Shown: positions 51,303-61,318 of the stretch, piece by piece
How the letters are laid out: each line of letters starts with the position of its first letter
How positions within the stretch are numbered: position 1 is the first letter of the stretch
Assembly (NCBI RefSeq): GCF_038069655.2
Contig: NZ_CP150951.2
Coordinates: 558,001-622,000, forward strand
From: Yoonia sp. BS5-3
Lineage (GTDB): Bacteria > Pseudomonadota > Alphaproteobacteria > Rhodobacterales > Rhodobacteraceae
DNA: 64,000 nt
Direction of reading: 5' to 3'
The notes under the pieces: model-generated
The model's input: the letters and a program-made list of their open reading frames with translations, nothing else
Told to the model about the DNA's origin: nothing
The model's database searches: none
Translations under genes and position numbers: made by a program

Positions 51303-53060
51303 TCAGGCCACCCAGGCCCGCTGGCTGTCACCGCCGGTTTCGTCCGGCAAGGAAAAGAGCGTAACATAACCGCGCAAATCATCCGAACGCGCATGCAGCT
51401 GGTCGGTTGATGCTTTGATATTCTCCGCCATGGCGGCACTTTGTTTTGTCGCCTGATCCAACGATGCCGCCCCTTCCTTTATACCACCGAGGGTTTGAGA
51501 ATACCCGACGAAGGTTTCGACCAGCGCGCTGACATCCTGGTCAACCGTGCGCACCCCGCCAATGGCCTGCTCCAACGATGTGCCGACATCCCGCACGAGA
51601 TTGGCGCCGTTTTTCATCTGCTTGACAGAGTTTGAGATAAGCCCATGGATTTCGCGTGCCGCATCGGTCGTACGGTTGGACAGGTTTTGGATTTCGGTGG
51701 CGACCACAGCAAAGCCGCGCCCCGCCTCGCCTGCGCGCGATGCCTCGACTGCTGCGTTCAGGGCCAAAAGGTTTGTCTGGAAAGCGATATCTTCGATGAC
51801 CCCGATAATCTTTTGGACTTCTGCTGAACTGGTTTCGATTTCGGACATCGCGGCCACCGCAGAGACCACGATATCGCCGCTATTCTTCACCGTTTCATTC
51901 GTTGACATCACCGTCGTTCTGACGCCCCTTGCACGGTCCACGGCAGTCTCCGTATGGGTTGCCGCCTCAGAGAGTGAGGCCAGAATATCGGACAATGTCC
52001 TGGCTTGATGATCCGCGCGCGTCGACAAATCAGATGCGGCCGAGACCAGTTGCCCAACTTCGTCATCCACGCTGGAACAGACGCTGGATATACTATGCAA
52101 CGTCGTTCCCATGACATGCTGGGCGGTATTGAAGTTTTCGCGCAGAATTTCGAACTGCCCTGCAAATGGTTGCGCGATATGTGACGCAAGATCGCGATCC
52201 GCCAATGCGGCCAAACCGCCCGATAGCTCTTCAATTGCCGCTGATTTCGCGGCGTTATCGATCCGTTGCTCTTCTTGCATCTTGGCCGCATCTGCCAAAG
52301 CATGCTCAAGCGCGTGGAAATGCTGTTGAATTGATTTCATCTGGGTCAGATGGCCAAAATCATGCCGCGCAACGTCATAATGCCCCGCCTCTAAATCCGA
52401 GAGCGCACCACTGATTGAGCGCAGCGGCCGGCCGACCATGCGGCGCATCATCAAGATTACTAATGTGGTCCAGACTAGGAAGACCCCCGTCAAAACCCCT
52501 ACAGCGGCCAGAGCTAATTTCACAATCGGGGCCTGGATTGCTGCTTGGTCCCAGACCATCAGGATAAATCCGGCCAGGTTGCCATTGGGTTGGATCGCAG
52601 GTGAAACCACCAACTGCAGGTCAGGTAGAGTAACCGGCTGCATCGTCTCGCGGATTGTCGCGAAATGGGGCTCCAAAAACCCGGCGGGCAGCCCATCTTC
52701 ATCGCCCAGCGCGACCATGAGGCCGCCATCTTTGTTATGCACCGCGCCATAGACAAAGACATCGCCAATCCGTTCTATCAGTGCCGTAAAGGCGATTTCG
52801 ATACGCCGGGTGACATTCCTATTAATGTCCTGCACGATTTGGCCAGAGAACAGATGCAAGGTTTCTTCCTGCCGTGTGGTCGCGTTTTCAACCCCTTTTT
52901 GCATCAGCTGTTGATAGTAGATGCTGGAGAGCAAAACGGCCACAATCAAACCAGCACCGCCGAGCGCCAAAGCAATCCGAAAGAAGAGAGACCTTATATC
53001 AAAGGTCGCAGCCAGCCTTTGATACAGGGACATGCGCGGACCCTTTGCATGTTTTGTCAT
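51303..53060 (-). CDS. Methyl-accepting chemotaxis protein
   Basis: 585 aa from MTKHAKGPRMSLYQRLAATF; GAGGAGA lies 5 nt upstream. TM1 is about residues 29-48, a periplasmic ligand domain of about 130 residues follows, TM2 is about 180-204, then HAMP (MMRRMVGRPLRSISGALSDL) and a signalling domain with the conserved tip FQTNLLALNAAVEASRAGEA, then GRGFAVVATEIQNLSNRT. No CheR-binding pentapeptide is at the C-terminus. Ligand unknown. It lies alone between the rplL and rpoB blocks. Confidence 0.92.
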   Translation of the reverse strand: MTKHAKGPRMSLYQRLAATFDIRSLFFRIALALGGAGLIVAVLLSSIYYQQLMQKGVENATTRQEETLHLFSGQIVQDINRNVTRRIEIAFTALIERIGDVFVYGAVHNKDGGLMVALGDEDGLPAGFLEPHFATIRETMQPVTLPDLQLVVSPAIQPNGNLAGFILMVWDQAAIQAPIVKLALAAVGVLTGVFLVWTTLVILMMRRMVGRPLRSISGALSDLEAGHYDVARHDFGHLTQMKSIQQHFHALEHALADAAKMQEEQRIDNAAKSAAIEELSGGLAALADRDLASHIAQPFAGQFEILRENFNTAQHVMGTTLHSISSVCSSVDDEVGQLVSAASDLSTRADHQARTLSDILASLSEAATHTETAVDRARGVRTTVMSTNETVKNSGDIVVSAVAAMSEIETSSAEVQKIIGVIEDIAFQTNLLALNAAVEASRAGEAGRGFAVVATEIQNLSNRTTDAAREIHGLISNSVKQMKNGANLVRDVGTSLEQAIGGVRTVDQDVSALVETFVGYSQTLGGIKEGAASLDQATKQSAAMAENIKASTDQLHARSDDLRGYVTLFSLPDETGGDSQRAWVA

Positions 53061-53214
53061 CTGCGTCTCCTCTTTCAAGGAAGTTGGTAAACGCAAACTA
53101 TTTAAGGTCCTCTAAATTTCTGGATGATAAAAACGGATCGTTCCAAGCGCACGATCCTTTGTGGACTTGCATTTCGTTGCAGCTGTGAAGCATGGGGTTT
53201 CATACGCCGCACGT

Positions 53215-53451
53215 TCAAAAACTAAACCCAAAACGCAGGCCACCGCTGGTCGTTTCCTGATCACCCCCCAGCCCCGACAGTTCAACCGAGCTGTCGAATA
53301 TCACCCCGTTGGCCAGCTCTGTCGCAAAACTAAGACTGATGCGCCCGGTCCAATCACCGTCGGCGATCAAGTCGATCACCAGCGCGTTGTCCGAGGTGGT
53401 TTCAAGCCAATCTGCATGCAGCCCGACAAACCCTTCACCGCCTCCGAATTT
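53215..53451 (-). pseudogene. 3' remnant of an outer-membrane beta-barrel protein
   Basis: 78 codons ending GGLRFGFSF-stop, with amphipathic strands GFVGLHADWLETTSDNALVI and RISLSFATELANGVIFDSSV before it. A terminal aromatic after alternating hydrophobics is the signal of autotransporter and other outer-membrane barrels. A TAG lies immediately upstream in frame and no start or upstream part is present, so only the last strands survive. It lies directly upstream of the chemotaxis receptor gene. Confidence 0.65.
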
Positions 53452-53695
53452 CTACCCTCACGAACTAACGTTTATTTGCGGCCTGACGCGATCACCAAAA
53501 ATTTGGCCTCCAAATCAGGCCTAAAGTAGACGGACCTGGGTCAGAGTTACGTCACCTAATGCACCGACGACTTGCGTGTTATTAAGTGCGCATGAACACA
53601 CTCAGGCATTTTGGGAAAATTTGTTGCGTGGCCCGTGGGCCCCAAGTTTACAGCAAGGAAACGGCGGGCCGTCAGGTTCCATGGCGGCAACAAAA

Positions 53696-53723
53696 AACCC
53701 GGGCCGCCTACGCGCCCCGGGTT
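53696..53723 (-). terminator. Intrinsic terminator after rplL
   Basis: AACCCGGG/CCCGGGTT stem with a 12-nt loop; the minus strand runs on as TTTTTTG-like (AAAAAA on plus, 53692-53697). It lies 23 bp after rplL and detaches it from rpoB. Confidence 0.85.
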
Positions 53724-53745
53724 CTTGTGATCAATGTGATCGGGC

Positions 53746-54120
53746 TTAGGCCAGTTCGACTTCTGCGCCAGCTGCTTCCAGCTTGCCTTTGATGTCTTCG
53801 GCTTCGTCCTTGGCAACGCCTTCTTTGATCTTGCCGCCAGCTTCGACGAGGTCTTTGGCTTCTTTCAGGCCAAGACCTGTGATGCCGCGAACTTCTTTGA
53901 TGACGTTGATTTTGGATGCGCCAGCGTTCTTGAGAACGACGTCGAATTCTGTCTTCTCAGCTGCTGCTTCACCGCCAGCGTCGCCGCCGCCAGCAACCAT
54001 AACTGCGCCACCGGCAGCTGGTTCAATGCCATACTCGTCCTTGAGGATGGTTTTCAGTTCTTGTGCTTCGAGAAGGGTCAGACCAACGATCTCTTCAGCA
54101 AGTTTCTTCAGATCAGCCAT
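53746..54120 (-). CDS. rplL: 50S ribosomal protein L7/L12
   Basis: 124 aa: N-terminal dimerisation part [20 protein letters not shown], an alanine/glycine hinge ([20 protein letters not shown]), and the factor-binding C-terminal domain [20 protein letters not shown]. It forms the stalk on L10. The rpoB gene that usually follows is about 4.7 kb away. Confidence 0.98.
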   Translation of the reverse strand: MADLKKLAEEIVGLTLLEAQELKTILKDEYGIEPAAGGAVMVAGGGDAGGEAAAEKTEFDVVLKNAGASKINVIKEVRGITGLGLKEAKDLVEAGGKIKEGVAKDEAEDIKGKLEAAGAEVELA

Positions 54121-54188
54121 TTGCTTTTTCCGTTTCTAAATAGTGTGTTCCAACGTGAGGCATTTGCCCCAAGTCAATCCAAGTTGCT

Positions 54189-54701
54189 TTATGCAGCTTT
54201 CTCTTCGATGGTTGAGAGAATGCTTGCGATGTTCGAAGCAGGCGCGCCAATGGCTCCGGCGATGTTGCTTGCAGGTGCACCGATGCAGCCAACGATAGAA
54301 GCAATAAGCTCTTCGCGGGACGGCATCGCGGCAACGGCTTTCACACCAGCCACGTCCAGTGCTGTATCACCCATTGCACCACCCAGGATCACGAGCTTTT
54401 CGTTATCCTTGGCGTACTTATCCACGACCTTCGCAGCTGCGACAGGGTCTTCGGAATAGGCGAGCACGGTCATGCCTTCGAGGTATTCAGCAATGCTTGC
54501 ACACGGCTTTCCCTCAAGGGCAATCTTGGCGAGCTTGTTCTTGGCAACGCGTACGGAACCGCCCGCTTCACGCATGTGCGCGCGCAGGTCCTGCATTTCA
54601 GCAACTGTCATGCCTTCGTAGTGGGCAACCACAACGACGCCAGAGCTTTCAAAGATCTGGCCGAGATCGTCGACCAGCTGTTCTTTTTGTGCTCTATCCA
54701 C
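54189..54701 (-). CDS. rplJ: 50S ribosomal protein L10
   Basis: 170 aa from a GTG ([21 protein letters not shown]) with GGAG 7 nt upstream; a longer frame to 54788 is not conserved. [20 protein letters not shown] and the C-terminal helices that bind L7/L12 dimers are present, ending [10 protein letters not shown]. In many bacteria L10 autoregulates through its leader. It is first gene of rplJ-rplL, separate from rplK-rplA. Confidence 0.96.
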   Translation of the reverse strand: MDRAQKEQLVDDLGQIFESSGVVVVAHYEGMTVAEMQDLRAHMREAGGSVRVAKNKLAKIALEGKPCASIAEYLEGMTVLAYSEDPVAAAKVVDKYAKDNEKLVILGGAMGDTALDVAGVKAVAAMPSREELIASIVGCIGAPASNIAGAIGAPASNIASILSTIEEKAA

Positions 54702-55028
54702 AGTTTCACTCCAAGTTTGGCACCAGATCAGGTCCGGCACCGGCTCACATTTTGCCTGCGCGCGAACGCGCCGACAGTCGATGTCCACATTTACGGGGGT
54801 TGAGCCAGCTTGGGCTGAGGAGAGCCTCAGATCATTCCGGTCTATCCCGTCTCAGGCAGGAATTATCGGCACAAGGCCCACCCACCGTCTCGGACGAACA
54901 GATCAACAGGCGAATCGCACAATTGGTCTGGGACGTTGGTTACTGCTGATCAGGCGCATTGCCAAGCCCTTTCAGGACAAACCGCAGTAAATCCAGGCGG
55001 TGCAGATGCCAGTTCAGGGAAGGTGTAG
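54702..55028. other. rplJ leader and divergent upstream region (intergenic)
   Basis: It contains an RNA segment with GCGCG-rich stems (GGCGCGTTCGCGCGC region near 54762-54776), where an L10 leader would be expected, and the upstream part of the GGDEF-EAL gene. No gene visible; no promoter assigned with confidence. Confidence 0.55.
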
Positions 55029-56834
55029 ATGATCATAACGACTTCTTTAAGGACCATGGGCTATCGTCGAGCGATGAGCGGGGTAACTGACAAAGATATT
55101 CGTAACCTTGAGGACTTTTCGGGGATTGCGTCAGATTGGTTTTGGGAAACCGATGCTGAGCATCGGTTTTGCTATTTCTCCGGCCGGATGGAGGAAACGA
55201 CCAAGATCTGCCCAGATAATCTGATTGGCCTACGCCGGGATCATTTTGCCGAAGGATACATTAGTGACCCTAAATGGCGGGCCCATCTTGAGGATTTGCA
55301 GAACCATAGGCCTTTTCGAAACTTCGAATATGAAATCGAGCGTCCAACAGATGGCAGCAGCATCTCGATCCGCATCTCGGGCCAACCCTTTTTTGACGAA
55401 ACGGGCACATTTACCGGATATCGGGGCATCGGCCACGACATCACCGCTGAAAAGGAAGCAATGCGCCAATTGCTTGAAACCAATGCAGCGCTGGCCGAAC
55501 GCAACGAGGAATTGGATGAGGCCCGCAAAGCGCTTGAACGCAGTGCCTATGAGGACTTGCTAACGGGGCAACTTAATCGGCGCGCCTTTGAACGTGATCT
55601 CGCCGCCGCGCTCAGCATCCCACAAACCCGATCAGGGCTTTTGCATATCGATCTGGATCGTTTCAAATGGGTCAATGATACGATGGGTCATCCGGCGGGT
55701 GATGCCGTACTGGTCACGGCTGCAGAACGCATATGTCGCGTTATCGATAAGGGGGGGACAGTCTATCGGGTCGGCGGCGACGAATTCATGGTTATTCTCC
55801 AACCTCGCATGACAACCGATGCTGCGGTGATGATCGGCGACAGTATCATTGAGGCGATGGCCGAACCCATTGCCCATGAACATCAAAACGTAACTGTCGG
55901 TGCCAGTATCGGATTGGCGTTCGGCAAGGCGGGGCATATCAGCCCCGCGCAATTGGTCACGGATGCCGATGTCGCCCTGTACGAGGCGAAGGCGAATGGC
56001 CGCAACATCCTTTGCCAGATCAATGCCGAGGTGCAGGCGCGGATTCAAGCGCATCGCCGTATGGCAACGGATATCCCGCTGGCCATCGAACGAAGCGAAA
56101 TCGTACCTTATTATCAACCGCAAGTGCATGTTGGAACCGGCGCTGTCGTCGGCGCAGAAGCATTGGTACGTTGGTTTCATCCAACCTTAGGTATTCTGCA
56201 GCCACGTATGTTTCTGGATGCAGCTTCCGAACTGGGTTTAATGGCCGAAATTGACCGGCTTATGCTCAGACAAGCGCTTGAAATGACAGGCCGGCTGCGC
56301 AGCAATGGTCAGATTTTGCCGTCGATCTCCGTCAATATCAGCGCTGCGCGGCTTATGGATCCAAACTTACCAAATGACATTGAAAGTTACTGGACTGACA
56401 AACGATGCCGGTTAAGCATCGAGCTTCTTGAAACAATCTATTTTGACGAAATGCGCGAGACACCGCAGATTTCAGAGAACCTGAACAGGCTACGCGAACT
56501 TGGCGTCCGCATTGAAATTGATGATTTTGGCAGCGGGCGCGCCTCGATTACGGGATTGCTGAAGATCCGGCCAGACAGGCTCAAGATTGATCGCAGCCTG
56601 ATCCAATCGGCCGTGGCGGACCCGACCACCCGCAATGTCGTCGCAGCGATCCTGGACATGACCCATAGCCTGGGAGTTGAGGCCATGGCCGAAGGCGCCG
56701 AAACCAGGGCCGATATTGAGACGATCCGCGCCCTGGGCTGCAACGTTTTCCAAGGCTATGCCGTGTCGCATCCATTGGCAGAGGCCGAACTGGCGGCCTA
56801 TCTGGGCACACGCCACCAAAGCGCCGCAGGATAA
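55029..56834 (+). CDS. PAS-GGDEF-EAL cyclic-di-GMP protein
   Basis: 601 aa. A PAS domain at about residues 28-140 (SDWFWETDAEHRFCYFSGRM ... YRGIGHDITAEKEA), a short coiled coil, GGDEF at 249-253 in YRVGGDEFMVIL, then EAL at 377-379 in VVGAEALVRWFHP, with IDDFGSGRASI and MAEGAETRADI in place of the usual EGVET. The GGDEF is intact, with no canonical I-site RxxD five residues before it; the EAL active-site motifs are recognisable, so it may both make and break c-di-GMP. GGAAGG lies 5 nt before the ATG chosen. It has no membrane helices: a cytoplasmic sensor. Divergent from rplJ. Confidence 0.92.
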   Translation: MIITTSLRTMGYRRAMSGVTDKDIRNLEDFSGIASDWFWETDAEHRFCYFSGRMEETTKICPDNLIGLRRDHFAEGYISDPKWRAHLEDLQNHRPFRNFEYEIERPTDGSSISIRISGQPFFDETGTFTGYRGIGHDITAEKEAMRQLLETNAALAERNEELDEARKALERSAYEDLLTGQLNRRAFERDLAAALSIPQTRSGLLHIDLDRFKWVNDTMGHPAGDAVLVTAAERICRVIDKGGTVYRVGGDEFMVILQPRMTTDAAVMIGDSIIEAMAEPIAHEHQNVTVGASIGLAFGKAGHISPAQLVTDADVALYEAKANGRNILCQINAEVQARIQAHRRMATDIPLAIERSEIVPYYQPQVHVGTGAVVGAEALVRWFHPTLGILQPRMFLDAASELGLMAEIDRLMLRQALEMTGRLRSNGQILPSISVNISAARLMDPNLPNDIESYWTDKRCRLSIELLETIYFDEMRETPQISENLNRLRELGVRIEIDDFGSGRASITGLLKIRPDRLKIDRSLIQSAVADPTTRNVVAAILDMTHSLGVEAMAEGAETRADIETIRALGCNVFQGYAVSHPLAEAELAAYLGTRHQSAAG

Positions 56835-56841
56835 ATACCAT

Positions 56842-58143
56842 TTAGGACGGGGTGTTATCTGCAACGATCCAACGCAGCCCTGTGGTCGACACACCTTCGG
56901 TCCGCGGCAGATAAATCACCTCGCAATGCGCGCTTAGCTCATCGAACTTGCCCGCCCAGTCATCGCCCATCGCAAAAATATCCGCATCAAAGCGCTTTAT
57001 GTCGTCCGCTTTCTGGTCCCAGCTATGTTCCGGGATCACATCATCAACATAGCGACAGGCCCGCAAAATAATCTCGCGATCAGCATAAGGCATAATGCAC
57101 TTCTTGCCCTTGATGTCGTTGAATTCATCAGTCGAACAGCCAACGATCAAACGATCGCCTAATGCGGCCAATCGGCGCAATAGATGCACATGGCCCACAT
57201 GGAACAGATCAAAGGTCCCATAAGTCAGAATGGTTTTTGGTTTGTTTGTGTTCGTCTCAATTGCAGCAAGTAGTTTGGCAAATTTACGATTTTGGGCTTT
57301 CCATGGAAAAACAAAACGCGGGTTTGGTGTGCGCCATCCAGAACCATAGTTCTGTTCCAAAACGCGCAACGGCGCAGCGGGAATTGGCAAACCACTTACC
57401 TCGCAGGTTCCCAGTGGCACAATATCTGACCGCTGAAGTGTTCCGGCAGCGTAAGGATAGACACTAAAGTTATCATCAGTGCCATATGCCGGAAACAGAT
57501 CAACCTGAAATCCCGCGATTGATGGCAGTTTAATGATGGCCCCACCTCGACCGGCTAAATACGCATCGATCCCGATCGACTTCAATTGGTCAAAAAGGCG
57601 GAAAAAGGCAGCTGCAGCTTCGTCTGGCCCGGCCACATCGAAAATGACCGCAAGATCGATATCGTCGTCATAGGCAATTGGCGCCTTATCTCGGATCAGC
57701 CCGAGTAACGTACCAGAATTTGCAAAAACGGCGTACCCTAGTGACTTTAACTGCTGCACGACCTGATGAACTCCGCCGTAAATCTCAGCCGCGTCGACAT
57801 CCCCCAAACGTGTCGTGACAAAACCATGCGCAGAAAATGACACTCCACCGCTGTGTTTTTCCAACAACTTTTCAAATGCCGTATACTTGTCGAGCTCATT
57901 TGCTTTTTCGCGCGCGGCATACAACATCGACATACGTCCGTGGGCGCGGGCGGGCATTGCGCGCGCAACAACAGCAAACATGATGAATGCTTCATGAAAC
58001 ATGGGACTGCGTCTTTGCGCAACAGGAAGCCCCTTGAGCGCCTGAAACTTAAACCTAGGACGCCCATTGATCGTGCCGCTGATCAGCGCCTCTTTCGCCT
58101 CAGCATGTAATGCTGCCAGTTTTTGGTCTGCGTCCGCTTGCAT
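56842..58143 (-). CDS. LicD-like nucleotidyltransferase fused to a TagD-type cytidylyltransferase
   Basis: 433 aa. The N-terminal 100 residues are helical and unassigned. Residues about 120-290 look like a LicD-type phosphotransferase: NSGTLLGLIRDKAPIAYDDD (SGTLLGLIR at 143-151, DDDID at 159-163). Residues 304-433 are a GT1-like nucleotidyltransferase: TYGTFDLFHVGHVHLLRRL with HVGH at 315-318 and RTEGVSTT at 414-421, as in glycerol-3-phosphate cytidylyltransferases. A single chain might thus make CDP-glycerol (or similar) and transfer the phospho-moiety to a surface glycan. Its end lies 7 bp from the stop of the GGDEF-EAL gene, convergent. It follows the rplA terminator. Confidence 0.8.
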   Translation of the reverse strand: MQADADQKLAALHAEAKEALISGTINGRPRFKFQALKGLPVAQRRSPMFHEAFIMFAVVARAMPARAHGRMSMLYAAREKANELDKYTAFEKLLEKHSGGVSFSAHGFVTTRLGDVDAAEIYGGVHQVVQQLKSLGYAVFANSGTLLGLIRDKAPIAYDDDIDLAVIFDVAGPDEAAAAFFRLFDQLKSIGIDAYLAGRGGAIIKLPSIAGFQVDLFPAYGTDDNFSVYPYAAGTLQRSDIVPLGTCEVSGLPIPAAPLRVLEQNYGSGWRTPNPRFVFPWKAQNRKFAKLLAAIETNTNKPKTILTYGTFDLFHVGHVHLLRRLAALGDRLIVGCSTDEFNDIKGKKCIMPYADREIILRACRYVDDVIPEHSWDQKADDIKRFDADIFAMGDDWAGKFDELSAHCEVIYLPRTEGVSTTGLRWIVADNTPS

Positions 58144-58196
58144 GAAGCTTTATCCCCCTGAATGTACGGCTGAAACAAGCCACCTTCATAAAAAAA

Positions 58197-58223
58197 ATCA
58201 GGCCTACCACCGGCAGGCCTGAT
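58197..58223 (-). terminator. Intrinsic terminator after rplA
   Basis: A perfect 9-bp stem ATCAGGCCT/AGGCCTGAT with a 9-nt loop; the minus strand continues with eight T residues. It lies 48 bp after rplA. Confidence 0.9.
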
Positions 58224-58271
58224 CAAATGCTTTACCAACAATCAGTCTTGGCGCCCTCTGGCACCGACCGA

Positions 58272-58973
58272 TCAGGCGTTACCTGTCGCCGAAGCCACAT
58301 CGATCGATACGCCTGGACCCATTGTTGAGCTGACGGCGATCTTTTTCATGTAAGTGCCCTTGGCACCGGTTGGCTTGGCTTTGCCAACGGCCTCGACAAA
58401 GGCCAGCATGTTTTCTTCAATCTGCTTCGCGCTAAAAGACGCTTTGCCGATCCCAGCATGCACAACACCAGCCTTTTCAGCCTTGAACTGAACCTGACCG
58501 CCTTTGGCGTCTTCAACAGCTTGCTTAACGTCCATCGTGACCGTACCAACGCGTGGGTTTGGCATCAGGTTACGCGGGCCAAGAACCTTACCCAGACGGC
58601 CAACAACGGCCATCATGTCAGGTGTCGCGATGCAGCGGTCGAAATCGATGGTGCCGCCCTGGATGGTTTCCATCAGGTCCTCGGCACCGACGATGTCTGC
58701 ACCAGCTGCCTTAGCTTCGTCTGCTTTTTCGCCGCGGGCGAAAACAGCAACGCGAACCGTCTTACCTGTGCCGTGGGGCAGGCTAACCGTACCGCGCACC
58801 ATTTGGTCGGCGTGACGCGGATCAACGCCCAGTGTCATTGCGATTTCAACAGTTTCATCGAATTTGGCTTTGGCATTATCTTTGACCAAAGACGCAGCTT
58901 CGGCCACTGTGACATTCTGCTTGCCGCCAAATGCTTCGCGGGCCGCAGCAGTCCGCTTTCCAACTTTTGCCAT
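58272..58973 (-). CDS. rplA: 50S ribosomal protein L1
   Basis: 233 aa: [20 protein letters not shown], then [40 protein letters not shown] and [20 protein letters not shown]. It binds 23S rRNA at the L1 stalk and is a translational repressor of rplK-rplA in E. coli. Its ATG shares one base with the rplK stop. Confidence 0.98.
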   Translation of the reverse strand: MAKVGKRTAAAREAFGGKQNVTVAEAASLVKDNAKAKFDETVEIAMTLGVDPRHADQMVRGTVSLPHGTGKTVRVAVFARGEKADEAKAAGADIVGAEDLMETIQGGTIDFDRCIATPDMMAVVGRLGKVLGPRNLMPNPRVGTVTMDVKQAVEDAKGGQVQFKAEKAGVVHAGIGKASFSAKQIEENMLAFVEAVGKAKPTGAKGTYMKKIAVSSTMGPGVSIDVASATGNA

Positions 58974-59398
58974 TACTTGACCTCCACACCCATAGACCGG
59001 GCAGAGCCCATGATGATCTGCATCGCGTTATCGATATCGTTCGCGTTCAGATCTTTCATCTTTGCTTCGGCGATTTCACGAACCTGCTTGGCCGTGATCG
59101 AACCAGCAACTGCTTTACCAGGTGTCTGAGACCCGGATTTCAGCTTGGCAGCCTTCTTGATGTAGTAAGACGCAGGTGGCGTCTTGATTTCCATCGAGAA
59201 CGACTTGTCCTGATAGTAAGTGATGATGGTTGGGCATGGGGCGCCGGGCTCCATCTCGCCAGACTTGGCGTTAAAGGCCTTACAGAATTCCATGATATTG
59301 ATCCCGCGCTGACCCAATGCAGGACCCACTGGCGGGGAAGGGTTAGCTTGACCTGCAGGAACCTGCAGTTTGAGCGTGCCCACGATTTTCTTGGCCAT
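58973..59398 (-). CDS. rplK: 50S ribosomal protein L11
   Basis: 141 aa from [40 protein letters not shown] (the thiostrepton-region prolines) and the C-terminal rRNA-binding [20 protein letters not shown]. The start is fixed by conservation; an in-frame extension to 59503 is not used. Normally it follows nusG; here nusG is about 3 kb upstream. Confidence 0.98.
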   Translation of the reverse strand: MAKKIVGTLKLQVPAGQANPSPPVGPALGQRGINIMEFCKAFNAKSGEMEPGAPCPTIITYYQDKSFSMEIKTPPASYYIKKAAKLKSGSQTPGKAVAGSITAKQVREIAEAKMKDLNANDIDNAMQIIMGSARSMGVEVK

Positions 59399-59592
59399 TG
59401 GCCATCTCCTTTTGCAACTCTTGGCACGGCGCGCCGCGACAAGATTTTCGTTGTGTGGTCCGGCGCCGCGCTCGCGAGCGTTTGGCCTCCCACATTTTGG
59501 CATTGCTGATCAGATCAACAACACGGGCGGTCGTTAGCCGAGCATAGCCATGTTTGCAAGATAATTCGGCCTGATAAGGCAGGGTTTCATGG

Positions 59593-61059
59593 CTATCGAT
59601 GCCCGACCCAGCCCCGATCATCGGTGAACATGCGCCCCGGCGCGATCTCGACAGGCCTATAGTCTTCGGGCAAAGCATCCAGCGGCGCAAAAGGCTTTTG
59701 TCCCGCAGCGAGCACGATATTGGCATAGCCCCGCCCGCTGATCGGCCCGCGTATTGCCTGAACATGGGGGTATTGTTTTTGCAAAATCGCATAAGTGCTG
59801 CGGGCAAGCCGGCCATCCGGCGCATCAATCAGGTTCACATAGATCGGGCCATCGGTGATCTGACGCAGCCGAGCATAGGTTTCGACCGTGGTCAGATGCG
59901 CCGGAACCGAAGCGGATGAAAACGCATCCATCACAACCGCATCAAACCGGCGGGTCGTCTCATTGATGAAAACGCGCCCATCCGCATGCACGATCTGATA
60001 CCGTGCGCCGACACCCTGCCCTGCAGCATCTCCCCCATCCCGGATAGTTCCAAACTGCGCAATCATCGCGCCCGCCTGCGGCAGGCGCTGCTGGACGACA
60101 TGGGTGACAAGCGGGTCAATCTCAACGGCGACGGCCTGCGCCTCTGGCCGGGTTTGAAGCAGGGTGGTGGGCAGAGAAAAGCCCCCACCACCGATGAACA
60201 AAACGCTGGGCGCCGGCCCCAAATCCCGGTCCATGCGCGCCCAAAGCAATTGGGTATAGGCCAATGCCAACGCCTGCGCCGGGGTATCTGCGCCGATCTG
60301 TTCGGCAGCCTGTGTCGTCCGGTCCGCATAAAGGCGGATTTCATTGTCGCGGCGCTGCACATCAATGCAGGACAGCCCAGATTCATAGGTGCAGACGGGG
60401 CCCGTGGTCAGGCTTGCGGCAATGAGGGCGCCCGTCAGCACAGCCGGCGCCGGGCTTTGTGCCAATGTCTCGGGCTTATCAGGGGCCTCTACCCGCACGA
60501 AGAATGCACATATCAACGTTGCTGCGCCGCAACCGCTGAATGTCATCGCTGATCCGATAAGCGGCAGGGCCACGAACCCGGCGATAATCGCGCCCGCAAT
60601 CGCCCCGACCGATCCCGCCGCCAAGACGATCCCAAGCGATGATCCCGCCCGTCCAGGACGTGCCTCAACCGCCAATTTTGCCAAAAAGGGCGATGGCAAG
60701 CTGACCAAAACAGAGGCCGGGAAAAAGGTGATGAGCACCGCCAGAAACATCCCACCCGTCCCGCGCAGGCCAATTCCATAGATCACAGCCAGGATCGTTG
60801 GGGACAGCGCCATTAAAACCGCCGTTGCGATCAACGCCTTTCGGATCGCGAGGGCCGCCGCAGCTTTCGGGCGTTCTGCGATAAAACCGCCAATTGCATT
60901 GCCCAGCGCGAACCCTGCCAGCACCGTGGCGATCACCGCGGTCCAGGTGACCAGCGATGTTCCAAAGAACGGCGCCAGAACGCGCCCGGCGGCAATTTCA
61001 TAGGTCAGGCCAACGATGGACAAAACCAAGATCAGGCCGATCGTCGTCCAAAAGCGCAT
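59593..61059 (-). CDS. Fused membrane/spermidine-synthase-like protein
   Basis: 488 aa. The N-terminal half has about six membrane helices (GLILVLSIVGLTYEIAAGRV, TFSGCGAATLICAFF). The C-terminal half is a Rossmann methyltransferase-like domain resembling polyamine synthases: VLFIGGGGFSLPTTLLQTRP, VAVEIDPLV, the VHADGRVFI and FDAVVMDAFSSASVPAHLTT segments. Homologues are annotated fused MFS/spermidine synthase; the usual spermidine-synthase aspartate positions are present (VEIDP, MDAF), but true polyamine synthesis is not proven. It is inserted between rplK and the b561/Rieske pair, divergent from the latter. Confidence 0.82.
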   Translation of the reverse strand: MRFWTTIGLILVLSIVGLTYEIAAGRVLAPFFGTSLVTWTAVIATVLAGFALGNAIGGFIAERPKAAAALAIRKALIATAVLMALSPTILAVIYGIGLRGTGGMFLAVLITFFPASVLVSLPSPFLAKLAVEARPGRAGSSLGIVLAAGSVGAIAGAIIAGFVALPLIGSAMTFSGCGAATLICAFFVRVEAPDKPETLAQSPAPAVLTGALIAASLTTGPVCTYESGLSCIDVQRRDNEIRLYADRTTQAAEQIGADTPAQALALAYTQLLWARMDRDLGPAPSVLFIGGGGFSLPTTLLQTRPEAQAVAVEIDPLVTHVVQQRLPQAGAMIAQFGTIRDGGDAAGQGVGARYQIVHADGRVFINETTRRFDAVVMDAFSSASVPAHLTTVETYARLRQITDGPIYVNLIDAPDGRLARSTYAILQKQYPHVQAIRGPISGRGYANIVLAAGQKPFAPLDALPEDYRPVEIAPGRMFTDDRGWVGHR

Positions 61060-61318
61060 AAATACCTCAACTGCATGCTGCCTGCTTTACCCAAAAGCAG
61101 CTAGCGCTGCACCAAAACAGGGGCAAGGCCATAACGCCTAAACTGGCAGCGTTACGCATTATTCATAAGCTATTGAACCACCATCCAAGCCCACGCTGCG
61201 AAATTTTCCGCCGATGGACTGACAGCTCCGCGCTTTGTGAGATGGCTTCTTACCGTCGCCGCCCTACTATCAAAATGCCGTCCCCAAGGACCCCAGCCTG
61301 ATCTTCGCGAGGTGACAT

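Noticed and set aside
53161-53529. 122-codon plus-strand frame
   Set aside because: It is antisense to the clear outer-membrane-barrel remnant, which explains the open frame.
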